From: Microcystis aeruginosa W13-11
Lineage (GTDB): Bacteria > Cyanobacteriota > Cyanobacteriia > Cyanobacteriales > Microcystaceae
Direction: 5' to 3'
DNA length: 22,438 nt
Assembly (NCBI GenBank): GCA_009995705.1
Contig: JAADBR010000057.1
Span: forward strand, 1 to 22,438
Made by a program: the position numbers and the translations under genes. The notes below the pieces were generated by a model, which saw nothing but the letters and a program-made list of their open reading frames with translations, had not been told where the DNA came from and ran no database searches. Positions within the stretch are counted from its first letter, which is position 1. Each line of letters starts with the position of its first letter. Positions 1 to 6,458 of the stretch are shown here, one piece after another.

Positions 1-1
1 G

Positions 2-592
2 GGGGGATCTCCCACGCGCTGGGATAGACCCGTAGAACGAGTCAACTGGTATGATGCCGTCGAATTTTGCGCGAGATTATCGAAATTGACAGGGAAAGAA
101 TACCGACTTCCCAGGGAAGCGGAGTGGGAATATGCTTGTCGTGCTGGGACAACCACCCCATTTTACTTTGGGGAAACCATTACCGGAGAATTAGCCAACT
201 ACAATGCTGGCTATACCTACGCTGACGAACCAAAGGGAGAATATCGAAGACAAACGACCCCCGTGGGACAATTTCCCCCCAATGCCTTCGGGCTGTATGA
301 TATGCACGGAAATGTTTGGGAATGGTGTTTAGATCCGTGGCACGACAGCTATCAGCGTAAAACGCAGACCGATAGCGAAGTTTGGGATGAAGAACAAAGC
401 GCGGAGCAATATTTGCTTAATGAAAATAATGTTATACAACTATTAAGTGATAAAAGAACTAGAGTACTACGCGGCGGTTCTTGGAACGACTTTCCGTGGT
501 ACTGTCGCAGTGCGTATCGTTACTGGGACAACCCCGACAACCGCGACAGCAACGACGGTTTTCGAGTTGTCTGCCGCTTCCCCAGGACTTGA
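2..592 (+). CDS. FGE-sulfatase / C-type-lectin-fold protein, 3' part (5' end outside window); probable DGR target
   Basis: The reading frame is open from base 2 to the stop at 590-592, so the start lies upstream of the window; an in-frame TTG at 86 falls mid-domain and is not the start. The visible 196 residues form the C-terminal part of a formylglycine-generating-enzyme/sulfatase-modifying-factor-like domain. Recognisable blocks are RLPREAEWEYACRAG, GLYDMHGNVWEWCLD, RVLRGGSW and a final GFRVVC. Many bacterial members are not true formylglycine enzymes but use the C-lectin fold as a ligand-binding scaffold. The stretch from the LRGGSW block to GFRVVC is rich in codons that look like adenine-mutated AAC/AAT (GAC, TAC, TAT, TTT, AGC), the signature of a DGR variable repeat. 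The upstream domain, which might be a kinase, caspase or other effector in this family, is not visible. Family assignment is firm; ligand and role are unknown. Confidence 0.85.
   Translation, partial: GGSPTRWDRPVERVNWYDAVEFCARLSKLTGKEYRLPREAEWEYACRAGTTTPFYFGETITGELANYNAGYTYADEPKGEYRRQTTPVGQFPPNAFGLYDMHGNVWEWCLDPWHDSYQRKTQTDSEVWDEEQSAEQYLLNENNVIQLLSDKRTRVLRGGSWNDFPWYCRSAYRYWDNPDNRDSNDGFRVVCRFPRT
470..580 (+). repeat. Candidate DGR variable repeat (VR)
   Basis: The C-terminal coding segment reads WNDFPWYCRSAYRYWDNPD and continues with N, R, D, S, N, D before GFRVV. Invariant codons (Trp, Pro, Cys-Arg-Ser, Arg, Pro-Asp-Asn-Arg, Gly-Phe) alternate with codons explainable as A-to-N changes of AAC, AAT or AGG in a template encoding Asn/Arg-rich sequence. 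This placement and pattern match known DGR variable repeats in FGE-like C-lectin targets. Neither the template repeat nor the reverse transcriptase is in this window, so the boundaries are approximate and the call is inferential. Confidence 0.6.
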
Positions 593-760
593 TTTCCCTT
601 TATTCTTTTTTCTTTTTCCCTTTTCTGGCGATTTTTTTGCCGCCCATAGTACATATATACTATTCTTGATACTGCAGAAGAGAACTCTCTAACCCTTTTT
701 CTTTTTTTTCCCTTTTTACTCTCATTCCCTATTTTTTCTCTTTTCTTTTCTTTATCGCCA
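593..760. other. Pyrimidine-rich spacer
   Basis: About 170 bases after the FGE-like gene consist largely of runs of T with scattered C on the plus strand. I see no convincing gene. The Lys/Arg-rich minus-strand reading frame here is a by-product of the polypyrimidine tract. A similar taaccc-plus-T-run segment at about 1843-1868 precedes the second copy of the duplication, so the duplicated unit may begin as far left as about 689. Confidence 0.5.
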
Positions 761-1158
761 GTTTTTTGGGTTTTTGGGGCGATTTTGGGGTTATTTGGGC
801 GCACCAGAAGGCAAAAACCCCCGCATCAAGTTAATCTAGATGCCTTTCGAGAAAAAATTTTTTCTGTACAGGGAATCCTTACAATAGAAAAGGGAACACA
901 CAACCAAATTGCTGGTTTTTTTCCTCTGGGCATGGTGGCGCAGTTTGTAGAATTTAGCTGGAATTTATGAATCATTTCCTGCATTCTTTCACTGTTTTTC
1001 CTGATTCTGCCCGAAAATCTCGCTCTTACTCCTTGGGTAAACTGCGACGACCCTTAATCTTCCTGTTTACCGTCGGTTGTCGTTTCTATAATCAGCCGAA
1101 ATTGGCCGTCGGGACTATTTCTCCGGTCACAATTATCGCCCCCGAAGATGCCAGTTTT
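761..1158 (+). repeat. Direct duplication, copy 1 (promoter region plus 5' end of HD-phosphohydrolase gene)
   Basis: This segment is near-identical to 1952-2370, covering the upstream region, the -10-like TACAAT and the first codons of the HD gene. Differences are scattered substitutions plus one clear 21-base in-frame deletion in copy 1, located between two gtcggtt direct repeats. Copy 1 ends exactly after ccagtttt, where unrelated sequence begins. The lengths fit: 398 bases plus the 21 missing equals the 419 of copy 2. Confidence 0.9.
880..885 (+). promoter_or_regulatory. Candidate -10 element (duplicated promoter, copy 1)
   Basis: TACAAT matches the sigma-70 -10 consensus well and is conserved in both copies of the duplication (compare 2071-2076). 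There is no good -35 at 17 bases, only a T-rich stretch, so this may be a -35-independent cyanobacterial promoter. In this copy it would drive the truncated HD fragment and possibly the downstream BECR/DUF2283 pair. Confidence 0.35.
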
Positions 1159-1170
1159 CATCTTGACTAA
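967..1170 (+). pseudogene. Truncated 5' duplicate of the HD-phosphohydrolase gene
   Basis: This 67-codon frame repeats the N-terminus of the HD phosphohydrolase that starts at 2158 (MNHFLHSFTVFPDSARKSRS). It lacks seven residues of the membrane segment (LTSVVGY) because of a 21-base deletion between short direct repeats. It diverges after DASF and stops four codons later. It keeps only the cytoplasmic tail and part of the first transmembrane helix, so a catalytic function is excluded. It could still be translated as a short leader-like peptide, ending 23 bases before the next gene. Confidence 0.85.
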
Positions 1171-1193
1171 GAATTTGCTGATGAGGACAAAAC

Positions 1194-1514
1194 ATGAGCA
1201 AAAATGATCTATTTTTTGAGATTTCAACCCCTCTTAATTGTACGATCTGCGTCACTGTTGCCTATTGGGAAATTATCACCCAGATAAAACATCCTATAAT
1301 CAAAGGACAAGAAAAATTAGTCCAAGAAACCCTTAGCCAACCTGATGAAATTCGACGTAGCCGCAGTAATCCCAATGTTTATCTTTTTTATCAACTTCAA
1401 CGACCAAAACGTTGGCTCTGTGCCATTATCCGAAAACTCAATGGTGATGGCTTCCTAATTACCACTTATCCCACCGATGCAATTAAAGAAGGGGAAATTT
1501 TATGGCAGAAGTAA
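1194..1514 (+). CDS. Putative BECR-fold (PBECR2/DUF4258-like) nuclease, toxin candidate
   Basis: This encodes 106 residues. The sequence has the layout I associate with small cyanobacterial BECR-type (barnase-EndoU-colicin-RelE) domains: a helix ending in IKHP, a PDEIR segment, a YLFYQL strand, a WLCAIIRKLN strand and a C-terminal GFLITTYPTDAIKEGE block. This assignment is from memory of the family pattern, and catalytic residues cannot be assigned with certainty. The stop overlaps the next gene's start by 13 bases, a strong sign of a translationally coupled pair. With DUF2283 downstream, the arrangement resembles a toxin-antitoxin module. It sits within the DNA flanked by the duplicated HD-gene fragment and has no obvious promoter other than the duplicated one upstream. 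Confidence 0.55.
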   Translation: MSKNDLFFEISTPLNCTICVTVAYWEIITQIKHPIIKGQEKLVQETLSQPDEIRRSRSNPNVYLFYQLQRPKRWLCAIIRKLNGDGFLITTYPTDAIKEGEILWQK

Positions 1515-1717
1515 ACGTTTATTATGATCCGATGGGCAATACCTTAACCGTGTGGTTTGGCGATCGCTCCTCGGAATATCTCTGCGAAGAAACCGGCGAC
1601 GAAGTTATTTTAATGAAAAATCAAAAAGGCGAAGTTATTGGTTTTGAAAAACTTAACTATAGGATTTCTGAGAACACGAATCTGAAAATTTCCCTAGAAA
1701 CCGCCATCCCTCTTTAA
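1502..1717 (+). CDS. DUF2283 family protein, antitoxin candidate
   Basis: This encodes 71 residues that match the DUF2283 pattern: an N-terminal VYYDPMGNTLTVWF strand pair, an acidic ETGDEVILM segment and a VIGFEKLNY block near the C-terminus. DUF2283 proteins are small beta-rich proteins of unproven function, often encoded next to small BECR-like or DUF4258 genes. Here the start lies inside the 3' end of the preceding gene (13-base overlap), so the two are almost certainly co-translated. The antitoxin role is inferred from this pairing alone. Confidence 0.7.
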   Translation: MAEVNVYYDPMGNTLTVWFGDRSSEYLCEETGDEVILMKNQKGEVIGFEKLNYRISENTNLKISLETAIPL

Positions 1718-1892
1718 ACAGTAAAGGTTAAAAATGACAATTACTAAAAGTGGGCAAGCTTTCAACAATATTAAGGAAAATCAATCAAAATAATCTCTCC
1801 TTGTCTAACTTTCCCGTGGTGTGCGGTGCTGGGGGGACTTTGTAACCCTTTTTCTCTTTTTTTTCCCGCCCAAAGGCCGGTCGATTTTGTAG

Positions 1893-1911
1893 GGGTGAAC
1901 TGCGTTCGCCC
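1893..1911. repeat. Small inverted repeat (REP-like)
   Basis: The arms gggtgaac (1893-1900) and gttcgccc (1904-1911) pair with one G-T wobble around a 3-base loop. This gggtgaac-n3-gttcgccc type of word resembles short interspersed palindromes common in cyanobacterial intergenic DNA. That family link is recollection. Confidence 0.5.
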
Positions 1912-1946
1912 ACCGGCAATTATCGGCCCACCGGCAATTATCGGCC
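1911..1946. repeat. 18-bp tandem repeat, two perfect copies
   Basis: The unit caccggcaattatcggcc occurs at 1911-1928 and again at 1929-1946 with no mismatch. It lies just before copy 2 of the HD-gene duplication and is absent in front of copy 1. Confidence 0.9.
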
Positions 1947-1951
1947 CGCCC

Positions 1952-2370
1952 GTTTTTTGGGGATTTGGGGCGATTTTTGGGTTATTTGGGCGCACCAGAG
2001 GGCAAAAAACCCCCGCATCAAGTTAATCTAGATGCCTTTCGAGAAAAATTTTTTTTGCACAGGGAGTCCTTACAATAGAAAAGGGAACACACAACCAAAT
2101 TGCTGGTATTTTTCCTCTGGGCATGGTGGCGCAGTTTATAGAATTTAGCTGGAATTTATGAATCATTTTCTGCATTCTTTCACTGTTTTTCCTGATTCTG
2201 CCCGAAAATCTCGGTCTTACTCCCTAGGTAAACTGCGACGACCCTTAATCTTCCTGTTTACCGTCGGTTGTCTGACTAGCGTGGTCGGTTATCGTTTCTA
2301 TAATCAGCCGAAATTGGCCGTCGGGACTATTTCCCCCGTCACAATTATCGCCCCCGAAGATGCCAGTTTT
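1952..2370 (+). repeat. Direct duplication, copy 2 (intact context)
   Basis: This is near-identical to 761-1158, as described there, and carries the 21 bases missing from copy 1. It runs directly into the complete HD-phosphohydrolase coding sequence, so this is the functional copy. Confidence 0.9.
2071..2076 (+). promoter_or_regulatory. Candidate -10 element for the HD-phosphohydrolase gene
   Basis: TACAAT lies 81 bases before the ATG and is preserved in both duplicate copies. The expected -35 position is only T-rich. It is the best promoter candidate for the HD/DUF29 transcription unit, but the evidence is modest. Confidence 0.4.
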
Positions 2371-4506
2371 GAAGACCAAGAAACCACCGACTTCAAACGC
2401 CAAAAAATTCGGGCTGGACTGCTTCCCCGACTGAAAAGAGACCCCCAAACCACTGCCGAGATTGAGCGATCGCTACGGGACACCTTAGGGCAATTAAGTC
2501 AAATTAGCCCAATTCTGCGAAAAAATTCGATTTTACTGAGCAGGACTATTTCTAACGCCACGCTGGGAACGCTACTCACCTTTTCTGCCGCTCAATGGTC
2601 AACTCTACAAAGCGGCCTTAACTATGAAGAATCTTTTGCAAAACCCTTGACAAAAGAACAGGAATATGCTAAACAGGAAATCCAAGCCTATCGTCAGCGC
2701 GTGACGAAGGGAAACTTTGGGCAATTTATTGATCGATTAGGGGAATTACGGCAAATACAGGAGCAAACCAGCCAAAATTATCGGCATTCCAGCTTAAATA
2801 AACTCAAATACGCCGATCTGATCGCAGTGGCCCAAATGGGCGATCGAGAGTGGCAAAACCTAGAAAAAGCCGTCCTGCAAGCGGGGCGCCGGATTTTGGT
2901 GCAAGGCGTTCCCCCGGGGATTTCCACCAGTCACCTACAGGATACCATCGCCGTGCAGATTAGCAGCGATCGCCTAAACCGTCGTCAGCAGCTTTTAGCT
3001 GAAAATATCCTTCTGGCGGTCCTAGAGGGACAAACGAACCTGATAGAAGATCGAGAGGCCACCAAAGAACAAGCCACTAAAGCGGTGGAAGCGATAGACA
3101 TGGTCATGTCTAATGCTCAAACCGGTCAAATTATCGTTAAAGCAGGCGAAAAAATTACTCAAGCTCAGTTTGTTCTCATCGATGGCTTTGGTTTAAGCGA
3201 ACGGGGCATTAACTGGATGGGTTTAGGGTCAACGGCAATCCTTGTCACCGGTGTGATCGGGACTTTTTGCCTCGTGGCCCAGCGTCTCCATCGGCCTCTG
3301 CGTCACCGGGATTTTCTTCTGTTGGGTTTACTAAGTTTTACCACACCGATCCTAGCGATCGCCCATATTCCCTTTACCAATCTGGCAGCCGTGGGTTTAT
3401 TAGTCAGCAGTTTCTATGGCCCGACTCTGGCCGTCACCCAAGTCCTCTTAACTGCCGGTCTTTCCCTATTCAGCATCCAAGGCATCAGCGCCGATTTAAT
3501 CGCGGGGACGATTGGGGGACTAATAGCAGCCATGATAGCGGCAAAATTGCGCTCCCGGGATGAATTATCGCTCCTAGGGATGGGCATCGGAGTCAGTCAA
3601 GGGGGTGTTTATCTGCTCACTTACCTAATCGTTAGCGCCACGGCCAGCACGATCATCTATGCTCTACTACCCACGGCGCTCGTCTATGGTCTATCGGGGA
3701 TAGCTTGGACAGTAATCGCCCTAGGATTATCCCCCTATCTAGAACGCTGTTTCGATGTGGTCACTCCCATTCGTCTGGTGGAGTTGTCCAATCCTAATTG
3801 TAGTTTGCTCAAACGTTTGGCCACGGAAGCACCGGGTACTTTTCAACATACCCTTTTTGTCGCCTGTTTAGCGGAAGCGGCCGCCCGAAAACTGCACTGT
3901 AATGTGGAATTAATTCGCACGGGAACCCTCTATCACGATATCGGGAAAATGCACGATCCCCTCGGTTTTATTGAAAATCAAATGGGTGGCCCGAATAAAC
4001 ACGATGAAATTAACGATCCCTACGTCAGCGCCGAGATTATTAAAAAGCACGTTAGCGAAGGGTTAGTCATGGCCCGCAGACACGGTTTACCGCGAGTGGT
4101 TCGCGATTTTATTCCCGAACACCAAGGCAATCTCTTAATTTCCTATTTTTATCAGCAAGCTTTGCAAAAATCCAGGCAAAATGGTCAAGAAATCATCGAT
4201 GAGGCGGCCTTTCGCTACGATGGTCCGATTCCCCAATCGCGAGAAACTGCGATCGTCATGTTGGCCGATAGTAGCGAGGCTGCTTTGCGATCGCTGAAGG
4301 AGGCATCCCCAGAACAAGCTATGGATATGATCAAAAAGATTTTTCAGGCCCGATGGCGCGATCAACAATTAGTAGATAGTGGTATTCGTCAGGAGGAATT
4401 ACCAATTATTGCTGAGGTTTTTGTGCAGGTTTGGCAACAATTCCACCATCAACGCATTGCCTACCCGAAAGCAGTTTTAGAAGTCTCCTCAGCCGAAAAA
4501 ATATGA
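2158..4506 (+). CDS. 7TM-HD family membrane phosphohydrolase (PgpH-like, probable c-di-AMP phosphodiesterase)
   Basis: This encodes 782 residues. The order is a short cytoplasmic tail, a first membrane helix at about 30-48, a large extracytoplasmic 7TMR-HDED-like domain at about 50-350, a multi-helix membrane region at about 351-545, and a C-terminal cytoplasmic HD domain at about 560-710. The HD metal ligands are visible: His564 in GTFQHT, His593-Asp594 in YHDIGK, His655 in PEHQG and Asp704 in LADSSEA. This is the architecture of PgpH, which hydrolyses the second messenger c-di-AMP to pApA in Firmicutes. Cyanobacteria carry an orthologue, but the substrate here is inferred. The start is supported by the duplicate at 967, which preserves the same ATG. 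The stop overlaps the next start as ATGA, so the following gene is translationally coupled. The first ~65 codons are duplicated upstream. Confidence 0.88.
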   Translation: MNHFLHSFTVFPDSARKSRSYSLGKLRRPLIFLFTVGCLTSVVGYRFYNQPKLAVGTISPVTIIAPEDASFEDQETTDFKRQKIRAGLLPRLKRDPQTTAEIERSLRDTLGQLSQISPILRKNSILLSRTISNATLGTLLTFSAAQWSTLQSGLNYEESFAKPLTKEQEYAKQEIQAYRQRVTKGNFGQFIDRLGELRQIQEQTSQNYRHSSLNKLKYADLIAVAQMGDREWQNLEKAVLQAGRRILVQGVPPGISTSHLQDTIAVQISSDRLNRRQQLLAENILLAVLEGQTNLIEDREATKEQATKAVEAIDMVMSNAQTGQIIVKAGEKITQAQFVLIDGFGLSERGINWMGLGSTAILVTGVIGTFCLVAQRLHRPLRHRDFLLLGLLSFTTPILAIAHIPFTNLAAVGLLVSSFYGPTLAVTQVLLTAGLSLFSIQGISADLIAGTIGGLIAAMIAAKLRSRDELSLLGMGIGVSQGGVYLLTYLIVSATASTIIYALLPTALVYGLSGIAWTVIALGLSPYLERCFDVVTPIRLVELSNPNCSLLKRLATEAPGTFQHTLFVACLAEAAARKLHCNVELIRTGTLYHDIGKMHDPLGFIENQMGGPNKHDEINDPYVSAEIIKKHVSEGLVMARRHGLPRVVRDFIPEHQGNLLISYFYQQALQKSRQNGQEIIDEAAFRYDGPIPQSRETAIVMLADSSEAALRSLKEASPEQAMDMIKKIFQARWRDQQLVDSGIRQEELPIIAEVFVQVWQQFHHQRIAYPKAVLEVSSAEKI

Positions 4507-4970
4507 AAAGAGATACTTGGCTAAATCAGTTACAATTTCTCTACGAACAAGATGAACATCTCTGGTTGACTGAAACAATTAAACTCCTCAAGGAAAATCG
4601 TCTAGCCGAGTTAGATATTCAACATTTAATCGAGGAGTTGGAGGCTTTGAGCAAACGGGATAAAAATCGAGTTGAGAGTTTTTTAAGACAGATAATTATT
4701 CATCTTTTGCTGTGGCAATATTGGTCAGAAGAATTTGAATTAAATCATCGGCATTGGCAAGGAGAAATAGCCACTTTTAGAGTTCAGCTAAATGGATATT
4801 TCAGCACAAATCTAGAAAAATATCTCCTAGATAACCAAGAAAGAATCTATCAAGATGCTGTTTTTATTGTCGGACAAAAAACTGAAATATCTCCTCACAA
4901 TTTTCCTCTAAATTGTCCCTATTCCCTCGAACAAATGCTTGATAGGCATTGGTTGCCAGAGCGAAATTAG
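4503..4970 (+). CDS. DUF29 family protein
   Basis: This encodes 155 residues from the ATG at 4503. A longer TTG-initiated frame exists, but this ATG is chosen because it gives the usual DUF29 N-terminus (WLNQLQFLYEQDEHLWLTET) and a 4-base ATGA overlap with the HD-phosphohydrolase stop. Typical DUF29 features follow: LDIQHLIEELEALSKRDK, then a helix FLRQIIIHLLLWQYW, and a C-terminal segment with NCPYSLEQML. DUF29 proteins are helical, about 140-160 residues long, very abundant in cyanobacteria, and of unknown function. The coupling to the HD gene may reflect co-regulation or recent insertion; the sequence does not decide. Confidence 0.85.
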   Translation: MKRDTWLNQLQFLYEQDEHLWLTETIKLLKENRLAELDIQHLIEELEALSKRDKNRVESFLRQIIIHLLLWQYWSEEFELNHRHWQGEIATFRVQLNGYFSTNLEKYLLDNQERIYQDAVFIVGQKTEISPHNFPLNCPYSLEQMLDRHWLPERN

Positions 4971-5008
4971 TTAAATCCCACGGGAAAAAATCAAAAATAA
5001 TTACTAAA

Positions 5009-5650
5009 ATGCTACTAATTACTCTCAACGAAAATACTTTATCTTTATCTCCGGGCAGTCAAGTTATTTTTCCCCATCAGACTTGGGAAGATTACGAAAG
5101 ATTGCTGAATTTACGTCTCCATAAAACCTATCCCAAACTCTATTTTAATCGCAAAACTCAAGAAATTCGGCTTATGTCTCCCCTACCAAGTCATGGCAAT
5201 CGTGTTGATACATTAAGAGATTTAGTAAAAATTATCCTCCGTCGTCAAGGTAAAGACTGGCAATGTTTCGATCCCATTACCTTGAAAATGCCGGGGGAAG
5301 CGGGAGTAGAGCCAGATACTTGTTTTTATATTGATAATAGACAGGCAATTTTAGGCAAAGAAAGAATTGATTTAACTGTTGATCCTCCTCCCGATTTAGC
5401 TATAGAAGTGGATTTTACTTCTCTGACTGATGTAGAGGCTTATCAATTGTTGAAAATACCTGAATTGTGGGTTTATCGTCGGGAAGAATTAAAAATATAT
5501 TTGTTAATAGAAGACAGTTATCAAGAAAGGGAAAATAGTCGTCTCTTTCCCGATATAAATATCAAAAAACTTTTTCCCTATTATGTTGAATTAGGCTGGA
5601 ATCAAGGCTCTAGTCTTGCTTTACGTCAATTTGAAGCTTTAGAGAATTAG
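5009..5650 (+). CDS. Uma2 family endonuclease-like protein (variant group)
   Basis: This encodes 213 residues from the ATG at 5009, chosen over an upstream TTG because the Uma2-like sequence begins with MLLITLNENTLSLSPGSQVI. Uma2 proteins have a PD-(D/E)XK-like restriction-endonuclease fold and are hugely expanded in cyanobacteria; their biological role is unsettled. Seen here are VEPDTCFYI (first acidic site), PPPDLAIEVDF (second acidic strand) and a C-terminal IPELWVYRRE. The usual S-x-S/T, D and K residues after the EV strand are replaced by FTSLTDVEAYQLLK, so this belongs to the divergent EVD-type branch and may differ in catalysis. It lies 38 bases after the DUF29 gene and converges with the next Uma2 gene. 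Confidence 0.8.
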   Translation: MLLITLNENTLSLSPGSQVIFPHQTWEDYERLLNLRLHKTYPKLYFNRKTQEIRLMSPLPSHGNRVDTLRDLVKIILRRQGKDWQCFDPITLKMPGEAGVEPDTCFYIDNRQAILGKERIDLTVDPPPDLAIEVDFTSLTDVEAYQLLKIPELWVYRREELKIYLLIEDSYQERENSRLFPDINIKKLFPYYVELGWNQGSSLALRQFEALEN

Positions 5651-5685
5651 GGACATAAAAGTGCGATGTCAAAAAAGAATTGTAA

Positions 5686-6258
5686 CTATACCAAACCGGG
5701 GACTTTGCGATAGATAGAAGAGATCGATCCCCAGAATCCTACACTGGTAAATTCTACCTCATCTCCCGCTTCATAGATCTGTTCTTGCCAAACTCCTGAA
5801 TCCTCGCGACGGTGACATTCAATTTTCATCTGGTTTTGATGAATAAGAATATATTCTTTTAAGGTGGGACAGGTTTGATAATCGCTAAATTTATCACCCC
5901 TATCAAAGGATTCCGTAGATTTCGATAATACTTCAATAATCAGAACGGGATAAAGAATAAAATCATCGGTATTGTTAATCTCTCTCTCGTCACAAACCAC
6001 CGCAATATCAGGATAATAATAACAATTTGCCTCCTCTAACCGGACTTTGATATCGGAAGTGAGAACAAGACAGGGACTATCATCGAGATGGATACTCAAT
6101 AAAGTGGCTAGATTTGTATTTAAGACAATATGGGGCTTTTTTGCCCCTACCATCGCATAAATCCGTCCTTTTCGGTACTCGCGCTTGATCGGACTGACTC
6201 TTTCCCCTTCTAGATACACTTCTGGAGAGACATAAAAAAAATTAGGATTCGTCACCAT
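5686..6258 (-). CDS. Uma2 family endonuclease-like protein (canonical group)
   Basis: This encodes 190 residues on the minus strand, with ATG at 6258-6256. It shows the canonical Uma2 pattern: an N-terminal SPEVYLEGE...EYRKGRIYAM segment, a middle helix ending HIVLNTNLATLL, then YYYPDIAVV, LIIEVLSKSTESFDRGDKFSDYQ and a strand EYILI. The Asp of PDIAVV, the Glu of IIEV and the Lys of GDKF are the expected PD-(D/E)XK-like residues, so it may be catalytically competent, unlike its divergent neighbour. It is convergent with the other Uma2 gene, with 35 bases between the stops, and divergent from ileS. Confidence 0.85.
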   Translation of the reverse strand: MVTNPNFFYVSPEVYLEGERVSPIKREYRKGRIYAMVGAKKPHIVLNTNLATLLSIHLDDSPCLVLTSDIKVRLEEANCYYYPDIAVVCDEREINNTDDFILYPVLIIEVLSKSTESFDRGDKFSDYQTCPTLKEYILIHQNQMKIECHRREDSGVWQEQIYEAGDEVEFTSVGFWGSISSIYRKVPGLV

Positions 6259-6343
6259 GCTCCCTATCCTCGAATAACTAAATTATAGCCTTTGGGAATC
6301 ATCGCTCTTGGACTCAATCTCGCTAGACTTATAGATCATTGAT

Positions 6344-6379
6344 TGTCACTTGTAATATTTGTATTACAGTTATGTGACA
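6344..6379. promoter_or_regulatory. Nested inverted repeat upstream of ileS
   Basis: The outer arms tgtcac (6344-6349) and gtgaca (6374-6379) enclose the inner arms gtaat (6352-6356) and attac (6363-6367). The unpaired gaps are asymmetric (2 and 6 bases). It could be an operator or, if transcribed, a bulged hairpin. It lies between the divergent Uma2 and ileS genes. Confidence 0.45.
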
Positions 6380-6387
6380 GAATAGAG

Positions 6388-6412
6388 ATAACGACTCTCA
6401 AAGAGACGTTAT
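6388..6412 (+). promoter_or_regulatory. Hairpin in the ileS leader
   Basis: Two 10-base-pair segments, ataacg plus ctct against agag plus cgttat, form a stem with one A-A mismatch and a 3-base loop. There is no T-run after it, so it is not an intrinsic terminator. It ends about 46 bases before the ileS ATG and may influence translation or mark a regulator site. Confidence 0.4.
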
Positions 6413-6458
6413 TTAGGAATAAATCCCGAAAACGATTGATATCCATAGGTTTGCCAGA

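Larger units (their letters stand above)
1718..2157 (+). other. Intergenic region with short repeats and the second copy of the duplication
   Basis: No gene is visible in these 440 bases. They contain the words aaaagtgggcaagct (1745-1759, also at 21301-21315), a T/C-rich tract near 1843-1868, an imperfect inverted repeat at 1893-1911, an 18-base tandem repeat at 1911-1946 and, from 1952, the duplicated upstream region of the HD gene. Confidence 0.6.

Noticed and set aside
520..804. Minus-strand Lys/Arg-rich reading frame of 94 codons
   Set aside because: It is the complement of a polypyrimidine tract and of the FGE-like coding region; there is no family resemblance.
6352..6367. NtcA-like GTA...TAC palindrome upstream of ileS
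   Set aside because: The spacing is 10 bases rather than the 8 required for NtcA, and no suitable -10 follows.
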